Source: Tenrec ecaudatus
Lineage: Eukaryota; Chordata; Mammalia; Afrosoricida; Tenrecidae
Direction of reading: 5' to 3'
Length of the DNA stretch: 64,000 nt
Assembly (NCBI RefSeq): GCF_050624435.1
Contig: NC_134531.1
Span: 256,260,812-256,324,811, forward strand
Of the stretch, positions 11,485 to 23,160 are shown one piece after another; the stretch's first letter is position 1, and the number at the start of each line of letters is the position of its first letter. The translations under genes were made by a program, and so were the position numbers. Below the pieces are notes generated by a model. It was not told the origin of the DNA. It searched no databases and saw only the letters and a list, made by a program, of their open reading frames with translations.

Positions 11485-11838
11485 GAAGCACATTGAAAAG
11501 CACAGTGGATGATGCAAAGAGCAAACACTTTGTCTTGGAATAAGTCAAGCAGGAACGCTCCTTAGAGGCAAAGATGGCAAGACTTCGTCTTAGATACTTT
11601 GAACATGTTATCAGAAGAGACCAGTCCCTGAAAAAGGACATCATGTTTGTTAAAGTGGAGGGGCAGTGAAAAAGCAGAAGGTCCTGAAAGAGCTAGATTG
11701 ACACAGTGACTGGGACAATGGGCTCAGGCATGGGTACAGCTGTGACGATATCACGGGACTGGGCAGTGCTTTGCTCTGCTGTGCTTAGGGTCATTAAGGA
11801 TACGACCCATCTTTCTGGCAATTAACAACAATGTCATC
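11485..11838 (+). mobile_element. RTE LINE 3' end
   Basis: It reads CTCCTTAGAGGCAAAGATGG, CATGTTATCAGAAGAGACCA, GTCCCTGAAAAAGGACATCA, GGGCAGTGCTTTGCTCTGCT, then GGCAATTAACAACAATG. This is the RTE1_LA-type 3' terminus, ending in the degenerate CTAACAACAAC tail. It is 5'-truncated with stops in all frames. Confidence 0.85.
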
Positions 11839-13611
11839 ATTTCCCTAAAAGGCAACGAATAACTAGATAGGTCATTAATATAATTTCTGATGAAAAATAT
11901 AGCAAGTAGCATATGGGGGTATAATCCATTGCACATGCAAGTGTCCCCATCAGAAAGGAGACAGACAAGAGATTCAAAAGGCGGCCTAAGTGATGGATCC
12001 AGACTAGGTTTGGTCACACAGTCAGGACCCTGGCCTTTTTTAATTGAGAAAGACAGACTTGGATTTTATGTCTATTAATTTTGCAGCATTTTAGACTTTT
12101 TGCACATATTCACTAAGGCAAACACAACTATGACGCTGAGTAGAAGATGATAAGCAAGGATTATAACAACAAGAGGCAAAAGTATGATAGGCCAAAGTTG
12201 CCAGAGTCCAATGACAATAGATAATTTGTGAATAGTCTCACTTCTGCCTGCCTGCAGTAGGTGTTTCAGCTTTAAAATTTTATTGGTTCAGTTCCCTTAA
12301 TCTATATGGACCTGGTTTAATGATAAACAAGTAGAATTCTGTCAGCTTTGTTCTGGTGCCAGAGTCTGTCCCCGGCTTTCTCAAAATATATTAGAGAGCC
12401 GCAAACTTGCTGGAACTACACAGCTCTTGTAATTCCTTTTTCATGTCTGTGGTAAATCTATAAACTTGGATCAAATTAATAACTTATCTCTTCACATTAT
12501 TTTCCCCCCGTGGGAATCTTAGGATGCAGATCCATAGGTTTTATTACAACCTCTTGTAACTTAAAAAAAATCATCAGGTTCTCTTGAGAGCCTTGGTTAA
12601 TGGCAGTTAGTTTGTTATCAATAATTTTTGGCCCAAATTCCTCATTGCCTAACTTATTACAAAGAACAACACCCCCTATTATTTTTCAGTTCTATAATCA
12701 ATATTTGACATATACAAGTATTTTGGAACATCTATTCCAAAACATGTTAATTCACTTAGAATAAGGAGATGTAGTTAAAATCATGAGTGAAGAGATCTTA
12801 TGCTATTCTTCTTGAGAGAAAAATTTAAATGGACTGTATTTGTTTATCTTCCTCTGTCTGTTACACACACACACAAACACACACACACCATCTTAGTCAT
12901 TCACTGTCATCCTGAAAATAAAATAATCATTCAAATGGATTTTAGGAAATCAATTACTTAGATTCTTATCCAACACATCAAATCAAGGATTTTTACCCTT
13001 TGGACTTAGGTTCCACTTTCATTGTTTCTTTCTTTTTTTTAATAAATAGTCAGGGGATCACACCTGTCCCAGTTCTGAAAGATGCATTCCAGGGTTGTGT
13101 CCACATTTCCCATCCAAATGTGAGTAGTGGAGATGATCATGGTAGGGGCCTCAGTGTTCTCTTTCCTCACCCATCCTATATGCCTATGCAGAGAGAGCAT
13201 CCCCCCTCCAAAACTGGGTTACCCCCCTCACTTTAGTCACCTTCTGGCGAGGTTTCAGCTTCAGAGAAACTTTCTCCAGTATTCCCCTCTGTTTTATTGC
13301 CTCCTCTTTCCTTCCTTCCTTCCTCCAGGCACTAAAAGCTGTTAGTTCTGGCTGACTGCTAAATTCCCTGAAGGAGTCAACAAAGAGAGATAGATGACAG
13401 AGTCAAAATACTTCTGGTGCTTCTGGCAAGGCTATTCTGATTTATAAAAAATATTGTGTAGATCCCCGAGATCAGTTCCCCCTTTCTGCACCCCTTCCCT
13501 CCCGGTATCGCCATTCTCACCGTTGGTCCTGAGGGGTTCATCTGTCCTAGATTCCCTGTGTTTCCAGATCCCAACTGTACCGCTGTGCATCCTCTGGTCT
13601 AACCAGGATTG
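11839..13611. other. Non-coding stretch
   Basis: No gene or confident dispersed repeat. It contains a short (AC)n tract at 12863-12889. The part from about 13040 to 13600 is less AT-rich and pyrimidine-rich, but its frames are short and have no recognisable domain. Confidence 0.4.
12863..12889. repeat. (AC)n microsatellite, interrupted
   Basis: About 27 bp of CA dinucleotides with one AAAC interruption. Confidence 0.9.
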
Positions 13612-13893
13612 CAAGGTGGGGCATGGGCAACATGAAAGTGGGTGAAGGGAGATGCCAGACAGTGTAAGATAAGGTAAAATAATAATTTATAAATTATTAA
13701 GGGTTCATGAGGGAGGGGCAAGCGGGGAGGGAGGGGGAAGGAAAAGGAAATGAGCTGATTCCAGGGACCCAAGTGGAAGGCGAATTTCGAGAATGATGAT
13801 GGCAACGAATGTATAAGGGTGCTTTACTGAATTGATGGATGTATGGATTGTGATAAGAGTTGTATGAACCCCAATAAAATGATTTATAAAAAA
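13612..13893 (+). mobile_element. Poly-A retroposon with L1-like 3' end (family B)
   Basis: From 5' to 3' it shows GAAGGGAGATGCCAGACAG, AATTTATAAATTATTAAGG, a G-rich polypurine run (GGGAGGGAGGGGGAAGG), CTGATTCCAGGGACCCAAGT, GATTGTGATAAGAGTTGTAT and CCCCAATAAAATGATT followed by A's. A G-rich polypurine tract before AATAAA is typical of L1 3' UTRs. Confidence 0.8.
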
Positions 13894-13896
13894 TAT

Positions 13897-14525
13897 TGTG
13901 AAGTTAGGCTGATTGCTCCAACTAGGCCTCCATATAGTGGGTTTCATCATGTTGCAGTTTTATTGGCGAGCAACCAAAATAATTTCTGCAGCTGACATCA
14001 GTCTTTCTCTTCCACCTGGTGATCAGATCAGCATGCTGCTGCTTGAGCTAGTTGTTTGCCTCAAGCATGTGCTACACTACCTATGGGCCGAGCCAACCCA
14101 TGGATTGTGTTGCTAGCGCTTGGGGCTCCTTTGAGACCTGCCTTGCCAGCTGTTGGTGCGTACATCACTTGAGTTCCAAACTCGTGGATCAAGACTGTGT
14201 GTTCATCCCTTGAGTTCTAGATCCCTTTAAGGCCTGCTTTCCTAAGCTTTAGGCAGTACTGACTATTGATGCCCCAACCCACCTGCCTTTCCTGAGGGCT
14301 GACTCTGCTTTCTTCTTCCTTGGACCAACAACCTGCATGAGTTGAAGGATCTTCAGTATATGAACTCTTCAATGTAAATGAGTTCAACCGAGCCTTCTGC
14401 ACTGCTGTGTGGACTAATTAGCCAATATATGCCTTCTAGCTGTGTAGACCACTGTGGGTGTGTGTGTGTGTGTGTAATCATAAGTGTCCTGATTTGGGTT
14501 GTCTGGAGAACCCTGCCTAGCATGA
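13897..14525 (+). mobile_element. ERVL-type LTR
   Basis: The 3' end near 14490-14525 (GTCTGGAGAACCCTGCCTAG) matches the ERVL LTR end. The 5' start near 13897 (TGTGAAGTTAGGCTGATTG) fits the MLT2-like beginning. The body resembles 18970-19521. A (TG)n tract at 14455-14476 lies near the 3' end. The 5' boundary is approximate. Confidence 0.6.
14455..14476. repeat. (TG)n microsatellite
   Basis: A run of about ten TG units inside the LTR. Confidence 0.9.
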
Positions 14526-14769
14526 CACAAGCATCAACCCAGTAAAGATGATCATTTGAAGGATAGAGAATTTTCGTGAGATCCATAAAGTAAAACTATC
14601 TTGAGTCTGTCTGTCTCAAAACTGATGGGACCTAAGATATAATTCTATGTCTCTTTCATAATGCCTCCTGTATACCTCCACCAAATCAGTTTCTACTGGC
14701 AGCAACATGACACACGTGAAAATCCTCATGTGTGTAAAAATGCTTCATCTTTCTCCCACAGAGTGTCTA

Positions 14770-14832
14770 GTAGTCCTGAACTTCTGACCTTGAGGTCAGC
14801 AGCCTAAAATTTAATCCACAGCCACCAGAATG
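14770..14832 (-). mobile_element. AfroSINE head fragment
   Basis: GAACTTCTGACCTTGAGGTC then AGCAGCC...CCACAGCCACCAG is the AfroSINE head in reverse. Only about 60 bp is recognisable. Confidence 0.55.
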
Positions 14833-15184
14833 CATTGCCAATATTTTGAGAGATGAACCCCAACCAAAAGATCTCTGCAGCATTCTGGGGATAATAACTT
14901 TGCTCAAGGCCTGAATACAGATAAAATTATAACAAAATATTTCTAAGTGGTTACTCATATGCAGATGTTTTAAAATGCCAAGAATATTTTCATATAAAGA
15001 AATTAAAGAAAAATTTCTTCAATTTAGTGGCTAATTTCTAGTTCAGAAAATTTTTGAATCAGCCATAATTCATTAACCTTGTTACCCTTCAGAGTTCTAC
15101 AGATATCTTGATTTAATCTGATGTGTTCCACATTCCCCTCCCACTTTCTCTATAATGAAGGATTCATTCAGAAGTGCACTTAAT

Positions 15185-15480
15185 CCATACTTTGGTATTT
15201 TCAATTGCCTCAAATGCATATGAAAGTTAGATATTGAATAAAGAAGACAGAAGAAGAACTGGTTATTTCAATTGTAGTCCTGGCAAAAATCATTGAAAAA
15301 TGCCATGGACTGCTAAAGTGACAAACAAATCAGCCATGGCGAAAGTCAGTCCCAAGTGCTCCGTAGAGTCACGGATGTCGAAACTTCTTACATGCTTTGG
15401 TCATGTTCGCAGGAGAGACCTGTCCCTGGAGAAGGACATCAAGCTTGGTAAGTAGGGGAGCATAGAAAAAGAGAATGGCT
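15185..15480 (+). mobile_element. RTE LINE 3' fragment
   Basis: It reads TTTTCAATTGCCTCAAATGC, AATAAAGAAGACAGAAGAAG, ATGCCATGGACTGCTAAAG, CTCCGTAGAGTCACGGATG, CATGTTCGCAGGAGAGACCT and GGAGAAGGACATCAAGCTTG. These are successive blocks of the RTE 3' coding region, with frameshifts. Confidence 0.82.
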
Positions 15481-15519
15481 AGGGTCAACAGATATGTTAA
15501 AATGTATACCTAAGTGTTT

Positions 15520-15735
15520 GTCTTACGCAGAGAAAGATTTACTTTTGGGAGACATCAGGCATTGCAAGAGTATTTTCTTTAGCAGCCTCTTGAATGATGG
15601 AAATCTGACCAAACAGCAGGATTGACATCAATATTCCTTGTTTCCCCACCAACATCAAGTATTTTTAAAGTTTCGCTCCCACTGGATTATTGGAAATTTC
15701 CATAGAGGTAGCAATGGGTTCTGGAAAATGTGGTC
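15520..15735. repeat. Unclassified dispersed repeat, copy 2 (family E)
   Basis: This is the counterpart of 10225-10445: AGATTTACTTTTGGGAGACA, GCAAGAGTATTTTCTTTAGC, GAAATTTCCATAGAGGTAGC and GGTTCTGGAAAATGT. It lies in the same orientation, 5.3 kb away. Confidence 0.5.
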
Positions 15736-16312
15736 CCAAGATTTTGTTACACAAACAATAAAAACTTTAATATCTAGTTGTTATACTTCTTTTTAGAGTT
15801 GTGTTTTCCAAATGATAAATTGGAGCTACATTTTTGTGACAATGAATGTAATTTATGTTAATTGTCTTATATTTTAAAAATTAACGCTTTTTTGTAATCA
15901 GAACAAAAACATTCCATGATAAATTCTAATTTATATAATATATTCAATTTATTTTTTAAGCAATAGAACTTCTGAAACATGACTCATTTAAAACTTATTA
16001 AAATAAATATGTATTTGCCTTAAAATGGGATTGTTTGTGTATGTGTGTGTGCATGTCATTTAATAGGCAAACACATTACAACATCATAATTTGTAGGTAT
16101 AGAAGCAGCAACACAAAACTGTAAATACCAGTGAACCACTTCTAGGTAGATATCCATACATTCTACTAAAAGCAGAATTCAGACACAAAATTTCAGATGA
16201 ACAGTTCAAGGCACTGAAATATGTTCTGAAAAAATAATTAAAAATGAAAATCAGGAAAACATAGTTTGAATGAAAGAGATGAATGCACTAGAAAAATATC
16301 TTCTTTCACCCT
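15736..16312. other. AT-rich non-coding stretch
   Basis: I see nothing recognisable here beyond AT-rich sequence and a short GT run near 16035. Confidence 0.45.
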
Positions 16313-16823
16313 TGAGTTAGTCCAGGCAGACTAGAGAAACAAAATTCATAGGTACTCATATGTGTATAAGAAACAGTTTATATAAAAGGGCAAGTGTATA
16401 TGGAGAAAACATACCAACCCAATCCAGATCAAGTCCATGGGTCCGATATTAATCCATATGCTGATACTAGTCCATACATTCCTCATAAGACTCACGTAGC
16501 CATGCAGTGATGCGAGTGCAGGATGATCACAGGCCAGTGGGTGGAAAGTCTTGTGGATCCGGTGGTGGTCGAATCATCTCAGTGCTGGTGTGGGGCTCCA
16601 CAGGTCTCCTCCAGCTCCGGGGCTTTGGCTGCATCTGCATAGCTCGAACAGGCTCCTTGTCAGTAATGTCTCATGAAGAGTAAGTGTGTGTCCCACCTCC
16701 AGTAAGCTATTTATCTCCTTAGTGACTCCAAATGAGGTCATCAAACTACTATCTGATTGATAGGCTAAACTCCACCCTTCACTCTTAAGTCTCAGGTTGA
16801 CAAAGGGACATGTAACTATTGAA
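16313..16823 (-). mobile_element. ERVL-type solo LTR
   Basis: The plus strand begins TGAGTTAGTCCAGGCAGACT and AGAGAAACAAAATTCATAGG. It continues with TATAAGAAACAGTTTATATA, GATCACAGGCCAGTGGGTGG, ATCTCAGTGCTGGTGTGGGG and TGACAAAGGGACATGTAACT. The order matches 3729-4306 and 24778-25317. Ends are approximate. Confidence 0.8.
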
Positions 16824-16967
16824 ATTTTATGATCTAACAAGTTATAGCTAATTAGGATTGGCAAAATCATTATAGGTATCCTTCCCCAGAAAAGGTTTTG
16901 AACCAGAGAGGTAATGTGTATGCATGATGAGCATGTTGACAGAAATTTACATTAAAATGTGTAAATA

Positions 16968-17300
16968 TCTTTTTTTAAAACGTTTTATTAGGGGCTCATA
17001 CAACTCTTATCACAATCCATACATACATCAATTGTGTAAAGCACTGCTATACATTCATTGCCCTCATCATTTTCAAAGCATTTGCTCTCCACATAAGGTC
17101 CTCTATGTATTCACCTCACTCCTCGCTCCCCCCTCCCTTATGAGCCCTTGATAATTTATAAATTACTATTTTGTCGCCTCCTGCCCTGTCTGATGTCTCC
17201 CTTCACTCCCTTTTTTGTTGTCCATCCCCCAGGGAGGAGGTCACATGCAGATCCCTATAATTGGTTCATCTTTATAAGATTATTCATCAAGATTTCATTT
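16968..17300 (-). mobile_element. Poly-A retroposon with L1-like 3' UTR (family B)
   Basis: In reverse it carries the tail (TTTTTTTAAAACGTTTTATT), GGGGCTCATACAACTCTTAT, CACAATCCATACATACATCA, the pyrimidine-rich run at 17125-17142 and the segment TTGTTGTCCATCCCCCAGGG. This copy extends further 5' than most and may continue to about 17450. That favours a truncated L1 3' UTR over a SINE. Confidence 0.78.
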
Positions 17301-18732
17301 TGATTATCATTTACTGGCAGATGTTTCTGTGTGTGCTTTTTCGAAATGGGTTTAAGGAAGGAGTTACAACCCACTGTAGAAAAATTTTACTTAGAAAGTG
17401 GGGTTAGCCAAGAACCAATGAAAAAACAAATTAAAATCCCCATTGTACCAGTCCAGTTGAGATCGGAAACAGTGCATATTAGAAACTAACACTTTGAATG
17501 TGCTTCTTTGTATATCGAAGTTTATTATTAGAATCACTGTACAGCACAAGCCAAACTATCCTATTTTGCAATAATACAGGTATCAGTCTGCAAATCTAGT
17601 TACCCTCAGGCGACAGGTAGTTATTTAGAGAGACCATCCACAGGGAGGGATTGGAGTCCCATCTGTTTAAGGACTGGCTGCCAGTGATAGCCAAAGAGGG
17701 CAGATCCATCATTCTAAGTGGGGATCAATGACGGAGAATGGAGTGTGAAAAACCAAGTCAAGAGAGTGTTATTTTGTATTGGAGAAAAGTCAGGATGATA
17801 TTGACCCTCTCTAAGTCATGTAAAATTGGATTTAGGGACTCAGTTTTTACACTGAGTGTTCCACATAACTTGTTAAAGTCTTAAAAACAGCAGTTAGAGC
17901 TGGCACTTCAAGTCTGTACCTATCATTAAAAAGAATAAAAGTATGTTCAGCCCACTACTCTTCAGAGCAAAAGAAAAATATCAGTGTGGTGCATCTCCCC
18001 AATCTCTCTTCTAGTATCTATCTTTTCAAGTGAAACATACAAGTACACATTTAATACTCAAATATAATTTTCTCCCACCACATAGAAGAGCTGTCTACTT
18101 AAAAATGGTACATAGTTCAATGAGTATTAAGGGGTGGGAAGACTCACACATTCTCTAGTAAAATCCCAAATCATAAGTGACCTGAACAAGCAAAGGAGCT
18201 AACTACAAGGATTAAACAAAAAGCCAGCCCCCCATTCCCCTGAAAAAAAATATGAAGGACTAAAGGATCATTCAAACCAAATTTTCTTAATTTCTTTCAT
18301 TTAATAATGTGTTCTCTAACTATAAAAATAGATCATCTCAATTAGCCAGTTATTAGGTAATTATGTATTTGGGAAAATATAATCATTATCTATGAAATAA
18401 AAATATATAATCTACTTGGCTTGGGTACAATGAATTGATACACTGTATCCTTCCCACTTTTTGTTGTACAGTGCAGCCTGCACAGCCAGTCCTTCAGAAT
18501 CTCTTTTAACTAGTAACTTATGTTACCAAACTCAGCCAACTGAATCAATCTATATGTATTTTTGCAAAATTGCAGCAAAAGATGGTATTTATTGATCTTT
18601 CATTTACTTGGCAAGCAATATCATAGGAGAATACTTTTTCTGGGGTCACATTAGCAGTGATTTTTATAATTTGCACTGGTGTTGAGATACAGGCTTTACT
18701 TTGAGAGAGATTAGTAAACAACAGAACGTAAT
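17301..18732. other. Non-coding stretch, possibly more L1-like 3' sequence
   Basis: No gene is supported. The first part may be upstream sequence of the preceding minus-strand retroposon. The rest is AT-rich without recognised repeats. Confidence 0.35.
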
Positions 18733-18914
18733 GGGAGAGCGCTGTGCGGGAGTGGTTACTCTTTGGCCAGTGATCCATGTGGTCGGCAGTTGGAAACCTC
18801 AGCAGTTCAGAGGACGAAAGTTCAGACATTTTACTCTTGTAAACAGTTACCTTAGCCGAAACCTGCAGGGCGTCGCTATGGGGCTACATTGACTAGATAG
18901 CAGTATGTTTGGTG
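18733..18914 (+). mobile_element. AfroSINE
   Basis: GGAGTGGTTACTCTTTGG, CGGCAGTTGGAAACCTCAGC, TACTCTTGTAAACAGTTACC, then GTCGCTATGGGG and ACATTGACTAGATAGCAGT match the AfroSINE order with about one change per six bases. Confidence 0.72.
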
Positions 18915-18964
18915 TTTTGAGTAAAGGTAATATATTCCTCTAGCTACTAAGAAATTACTTATAA

Positions 18965-19526
18965 CCAATTGAGATAGTTAACGTTTATTGTGCCCACCTG
19001 GCCAATGAACACGTGGGATTAACTGAAGGGTAGAGATGTAAATGGCTTGGCGAGGTTCGCCTTATTTGGCTCTTGCTCTTTGATCATGGGACCAGTGTGC
19101 AGCTGCCTTACTTGTTCTGGCCTCAATTTGCAAGCTACCCTACCTGTGGGACCCCTAACCCGTGGGCTGCGTCACTGTAACTTGAGGTTCCTTCAAGAGC
19201 AAGACCTGCTTCGCCGCACCATTGGAATGTACATCTCTTGAGCCAGGGACTGTCAGACCCTGTCATCTGGCTGACTGTTGGTGACCTGCCTTGCTGTTTG
19301 CTGCCTGTGCCCAGAGAGCCTGAATTGCTCTACAGACGACTACCTGGAGGATCCTCAGGACTTGAAGGACTGCCAGTGTCTCCCAGCTGTCTCCCAGAGT
19401 GAGTTGCACTGAGCCATTTGTACTGCTCTATAAATTAATTGTTTATTTCTTATGCTATCTGTATATATAAATAATTATGAGCATTCTGGTTTTGTTTCTC
19501 TGGAGAACCCTGTCTAACACACCAAT
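18965..19526 (+). mobile_element. ERVL-type solo LTR with perfect 5-bp target duplication
   Basis: The LTR proper is 18970-19521 (552 bp), beginning TGAGATAGTTAACG and ending GGAGAACCCTGTCTAACACA. CCAAT flanks it at 18965-18969 and 19522-19526. A TATA-like TATATATAAATAA lies near 19462. The body matches 8701-9210 and 49419-49922 in reverse. No internal sequence is present, so the provirus was lost by LTR-LTR recombination. Confidence 0.9.
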
Positions 19527-19694
19527 TTACAGTAGTAAAGTGTTCCTGTGCTTCGGTGCACTCGGGAACTTCCTGGTTCCCTTGATTGTGGTAGAGTTAG
19601 AAACTTTCCTAGAGTTTAGTGTTATTGTTGCTATGCTTCGTTCTCAGAAGAGCAAACATAGGAAGATCTTTCTTATCAACCTTTCGATGGTTTT

Positions 19695-19898
19695 AGGAGT
19701 CCTGTTGGTGTAATGGTTGTATGTTAGGCTGCTGCCCACAAGGTCAGTAGTTCAAAACCACTAACTGCTCCACAGGGGAACGATAAAGCTTTGTACTCTC
19801 TGAAAGAGTCACGGTCTCCGAAACTCACTGAGGAATTATTTCCATTCCTATAGACCACTATGAGTCAGAACTGACTTGACAGCAGTGAGTTTTTGTTT
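19695..19898 (+). mobile_element. AfroSINE, full length
   Basis: The head GGAGTCCTGTTGGTGTAATG, GTCAGTAGTTCAAAACCACT, GAGTCACGGTCTCCGAAACT and the tail CACTATGAGTCAGAACTGAC, GACAGCAGTGAGTTTTTG are all in order. It is one of the best copies in the window. Confidence 0.9.
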
Positions 19899-20244
19899 CA
19901 TTAACAATTTAGTAAATCCTTTTTTTGTTTTTAAAAAAATATTTTCTCTATTTCTCCTTGAAATAGTTGATGTGGTGTGTGTGTGAGTGTTGGATTCACA
20001 ATTGCACCAGGCTAACACCTATCTGTTAAGAACTATACTTACTAAACTTTTTAAAGAAAACTGAATAAAACTTATGTACTTAAAGAAGTGTTTATAAGCA
20101 GTAAGACCCCAAAAACAATGAATATTGTGTTTGGCCAAGGAAAGACAAACCTAATTCATACGTGGGAAGCAACTTACATTCATGGGAACAGGGATGCGTT
20201 TGCTTCCATCTACAGCTCAAGATCTTAAGAACGCATTGAAATAA
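19899..20244. other. AT-rich non-coding stretch
   Basis: I see no gene or recognisable repeat here. Confidence 0.4.
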
Positions 20245-20425
20245 TAAGCATATTCAAACTCATGGCCACGTAAGAAATTCTAACTTGCAATCTTGTAGGA
20301 CAGATTAAAGCTGCTCCTTAGAGTTTCTGAGACTGCAAATTGTTACAGGCACAGGCAGTGTAGAGGAGGAGAGGCTGGTAGGTTCGAACCGTGGACTTTA
20401 CGATTAGCAATCCCATTTCTGTGAG
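20245..20425 (-). mobile_element. AfroSINE
   Basis: In reverse it shows AACTCATGGCCACGTAAG, TAGGACAGATTAAAGCTGCT, TAGAGTTTCTGAGACTGCAA, GGCTGGTAGGTTCGAACCGT and ACGATTAGCAATCCC. Confidence 0.78.
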
Positions 20426-21717
20426 GGACAGATGAATAAGAAATAGAGAACTCAGAGAAGAGTGGAAGCTGTTGAAGGAAATACTGTCGGAAGGGTTTTA
20501 AGAAGGGAGTGCATGACAAAATTATTTTTAAAATAAAACATGGGCAGTAATATATAGGACAGCAGAGGAGCTGAGCTAGAGAGAGATTAAGATTAATGAT
20601 GCTAGAAAGGGAGGCATAAATACAGGATCAAGGTCTTTTAAAAGCAATGGCATCTAGCGCACAGGAACTCATTTTGGTGAGCAGTTGACATTGGAAGGTA
20701 GACATTAATAAAAGTTTTCATATTATGCCATAATAGAGCTGAGAACATAAGTCTACATGAAGAGCTGTTTGGGGCTAGAGGCGAGGGGGAAATGCATGTC
20801 TTCTGATAGAAGACTTTTTCAAAATGACAGGCCTTCTGTGCTGACTGTGGACTGTTTGGTGTTGGAAATTTATATTAGAATGCAAAGAAAGAAAAGAGTC
20901 AATTTGGGGAGTTGACTGGAAATTTTCAATAATTTGTTGTCAAAACGCTTATCACGAACATGTACCAAAATATAGCCAGAAAAACATATTTTATACGAGT
21001 CATATCTGCCTGTAGCTTTCTATCACCGAAGCATAAAAGACACAGAGAGGGAACTATTTTCTTAAAATATATGTGAAAAACTAGTAAATAAACAAGCTGG
21101 AAAATAAATGCATTATGATAAATGATAATGTCAAGATTTAGAAATCAATTTCAGATAGAATATTAATACAAATAAGTTAAGGAGTGTCATCTATCATGAT
21201 TCTTTAGTTTGTTTTCTTTTTTATTATAAAGTTTTAGATGCTTTCCAAATTTCTATGGATTAGGCAGCCCAGATATGCTGGAGAGAACTTTCTTTGCAAA
21301 GAGGCAGTATACACTACCTAATGGCAAAGTTCACAAGATTCCCCATTAAATCAAGTTAGCCTCCCAGACATATATTTCTTATATTCAACAGATCTCCACC
21401 CCCCACACCATCTTTCTGTGTGAGGGGTAGGATCTAGAAGGACTGCATATTACATTCCTAGACCAGAGATATTATCTCTCTCCATCTTCTCTGTGGAATA
21501 TTTAAGGGAGATTTATCAAGACGGATCATCCCTACCAGAGCACCCCAGTGCTAACAGAAGGAGGTACAATAGGAAAATTGTGATGGGGTATGCAGAGTAC
21601 CAGGGTTATTAACAAAATGTGAGCAAAATACATGGGACTTCTATAGGCTATAATGTCAGACTGGATCCTTAGGAAGCGGTAATATTGAACTATTCATGGG
21701 TCTTGTCTACTTTGGAG
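20426..21717. other. Non-coding stretch
   Basis: No recognised feature. Long poly-purine stretches occur, but no persistent frame or repeat signature. Confidence 0.4.
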
Positions 21718-21910
21718 AGGAGTCCTATTGGTGTTGGTCTACTAACAGAAAGGTCATCATTTTGACTCTGTTCATTGTTTCCAGGGAGAAAGATGATGCT
21801 GTCTGTTCCAGTAAAGATTTACAGCACAGGAAACCCACAGGTGAGATTCTACTCCAGCTCATAGTGTCTGTATGAATAAGAATACATTCAATGGCAGTGG
21901 GTTGATTTGG
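21718..21910 (+). mobile_element. AfroSINE
   Basis: AGGAGTCCTATTGGTGTTGG, CCAGGGAGAAAGATGATGCT, TCCAGTAAAGATTTACAGC, CAGGAAACCCACAGGTGAGA and TTCAATGGCAGTGGGTTGAT follow the AfroSINE order. Confidence 0.78.
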
Positions 21911-22384
21911 TCTCCTTGAAGAACAGAAAGTAGTTTTATTTCTCAGTACTAACTTTTTGAAGTCCCTTTGTATTTCTGATTTACCAGCCTACTCACACGA
22001 AAAGTCAAAAACCTTTAAACACCATAACATAGAAACTTTCATAGTATGTGAGTCAAGATGTTGTCTAGGGCTACAGTGATCTGAAGGCTTGATTGGGAAT
22101 TGCAAATCTTATTTCGGTGTCATTAGTACCTCTCTATAGAATCATAACAGAGAATCAAACTGCCTCCACAGTAAACAATATAAAAACGAGTGTGAAGAGG
22201 CAGAATGTTTTAGTACCTATATTTTAAAGTCGCACAACATCAATTCTACTGTATCCTATTCTTAGAAGTGTGTCAATGAAGTCAGTCCATAGTCAAGTGG
22301 AAAGTAACAGGATTTTGCTTCTTAAAGCAAAGGCGTATAAGATAATGAATGCATATAAATTATAAGCCATGGATATACTGGTAA

Positions 22385-23160
22385 CCAGGTGCCGCTGAGT
22401 TGGTTCCCACGCGTAGTGACCCTCCGCACAACAGAATGAACTTCTATCCAGGTTTGTGCTGTCTTCGCAATGGCTGTTCTGCCTGATTCCATTGTGGCAG
22501 CCAAGGTGTCACTCCGTCTTGCTGAGGGCCTTCCCTTTTGTTGCTGTCCTTCCCAAGAGACACTGGTCTCTCCTGACAACATGTCCACAGTACATAGATG
22601 GAAACTCAGGATTCTTAGGAGTGATCTGGCTGTACTTCTTCCAAGGCAGATCAGTTTATTCTTTTAGCAGACTGTGATAGGCCAGATACTAGAGAAAACA
22701 ATCCAGAGACACTCACATATGTTTAAGAAAGAGCTTGATATCAAGAAGTAATTGAATATCAGGAATCATCCCAGCCCAGACCAACCCAAGTCCATAAGTC
22801 CAACACCAGTCCATAAGCCCCTCATCTGCATCACACAGTCACAAGCAATGAGGCAGAAGATCGCTGGATCCAAAGGTGGTGGACACATGTGCAGGGCTCT
22901 GGCAGGTGCCTCTGCAGAGGAAGGTGAAGGCAGATAGGGCTGGGGACAGGCTTCATAGTGACGTTTATCTAGGTTGCACCTCCAGAAGAGGTCATCAAGC
23001 TGCGTCATGATTGACAGGCTACACTCCACCCATATCTTCTTACAGGTTTCACAAAAACCCTATCACACAGACCATGGTACATTCAATGAATATACAAGCT
23101 AAGGATATACAGCAATGAATTCAAGTGCATTCTTGCCATCTTACTTCTGATGCACAGTTA
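22385..23160 (-). mobile_element. RTE LINE 3' end, split by an LTR
   Basis: In reverse it reads CACAACAGAATGAACTTCTA, CATTGTGGCAGCCAAGGTGT, GGTCTCTCCTGACAACATGT, GTACTTCTTCCAAGGCAGAT and TTATTCTTTTAGCAGAC. It resumes after the LTR at 23068 with CAGACCATGGTACATTCAAT. Removing the LTR restores the RTE order (TTTTGGCAG.CCATGGTA). Confidence 0.85.
22668..23072 (-). mobile_element. ERVL-type solo LTR with perfect 5-bp target duplication
   Basis: The LTR is 22673-23067 (395 bp), with terminal TGTGATAGG and CCTATCACA. CAGAC lies on both sides (22668-22672 and 23068-23072). It interrupts the RTE copy. It is shorter than its sisters, mainly through internal loss between the AGGCAGAAGATCGCTGG block and the 3' third. 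Confidence 0.9.

Noticed and set aside
18733..18914. tRNA-like segment
   Set aside because: AfroSINE heads derive from a tRNA. The internal promoter boxes are degenerate and the sequence continues into a SINE body, so no tRNA gene is present.
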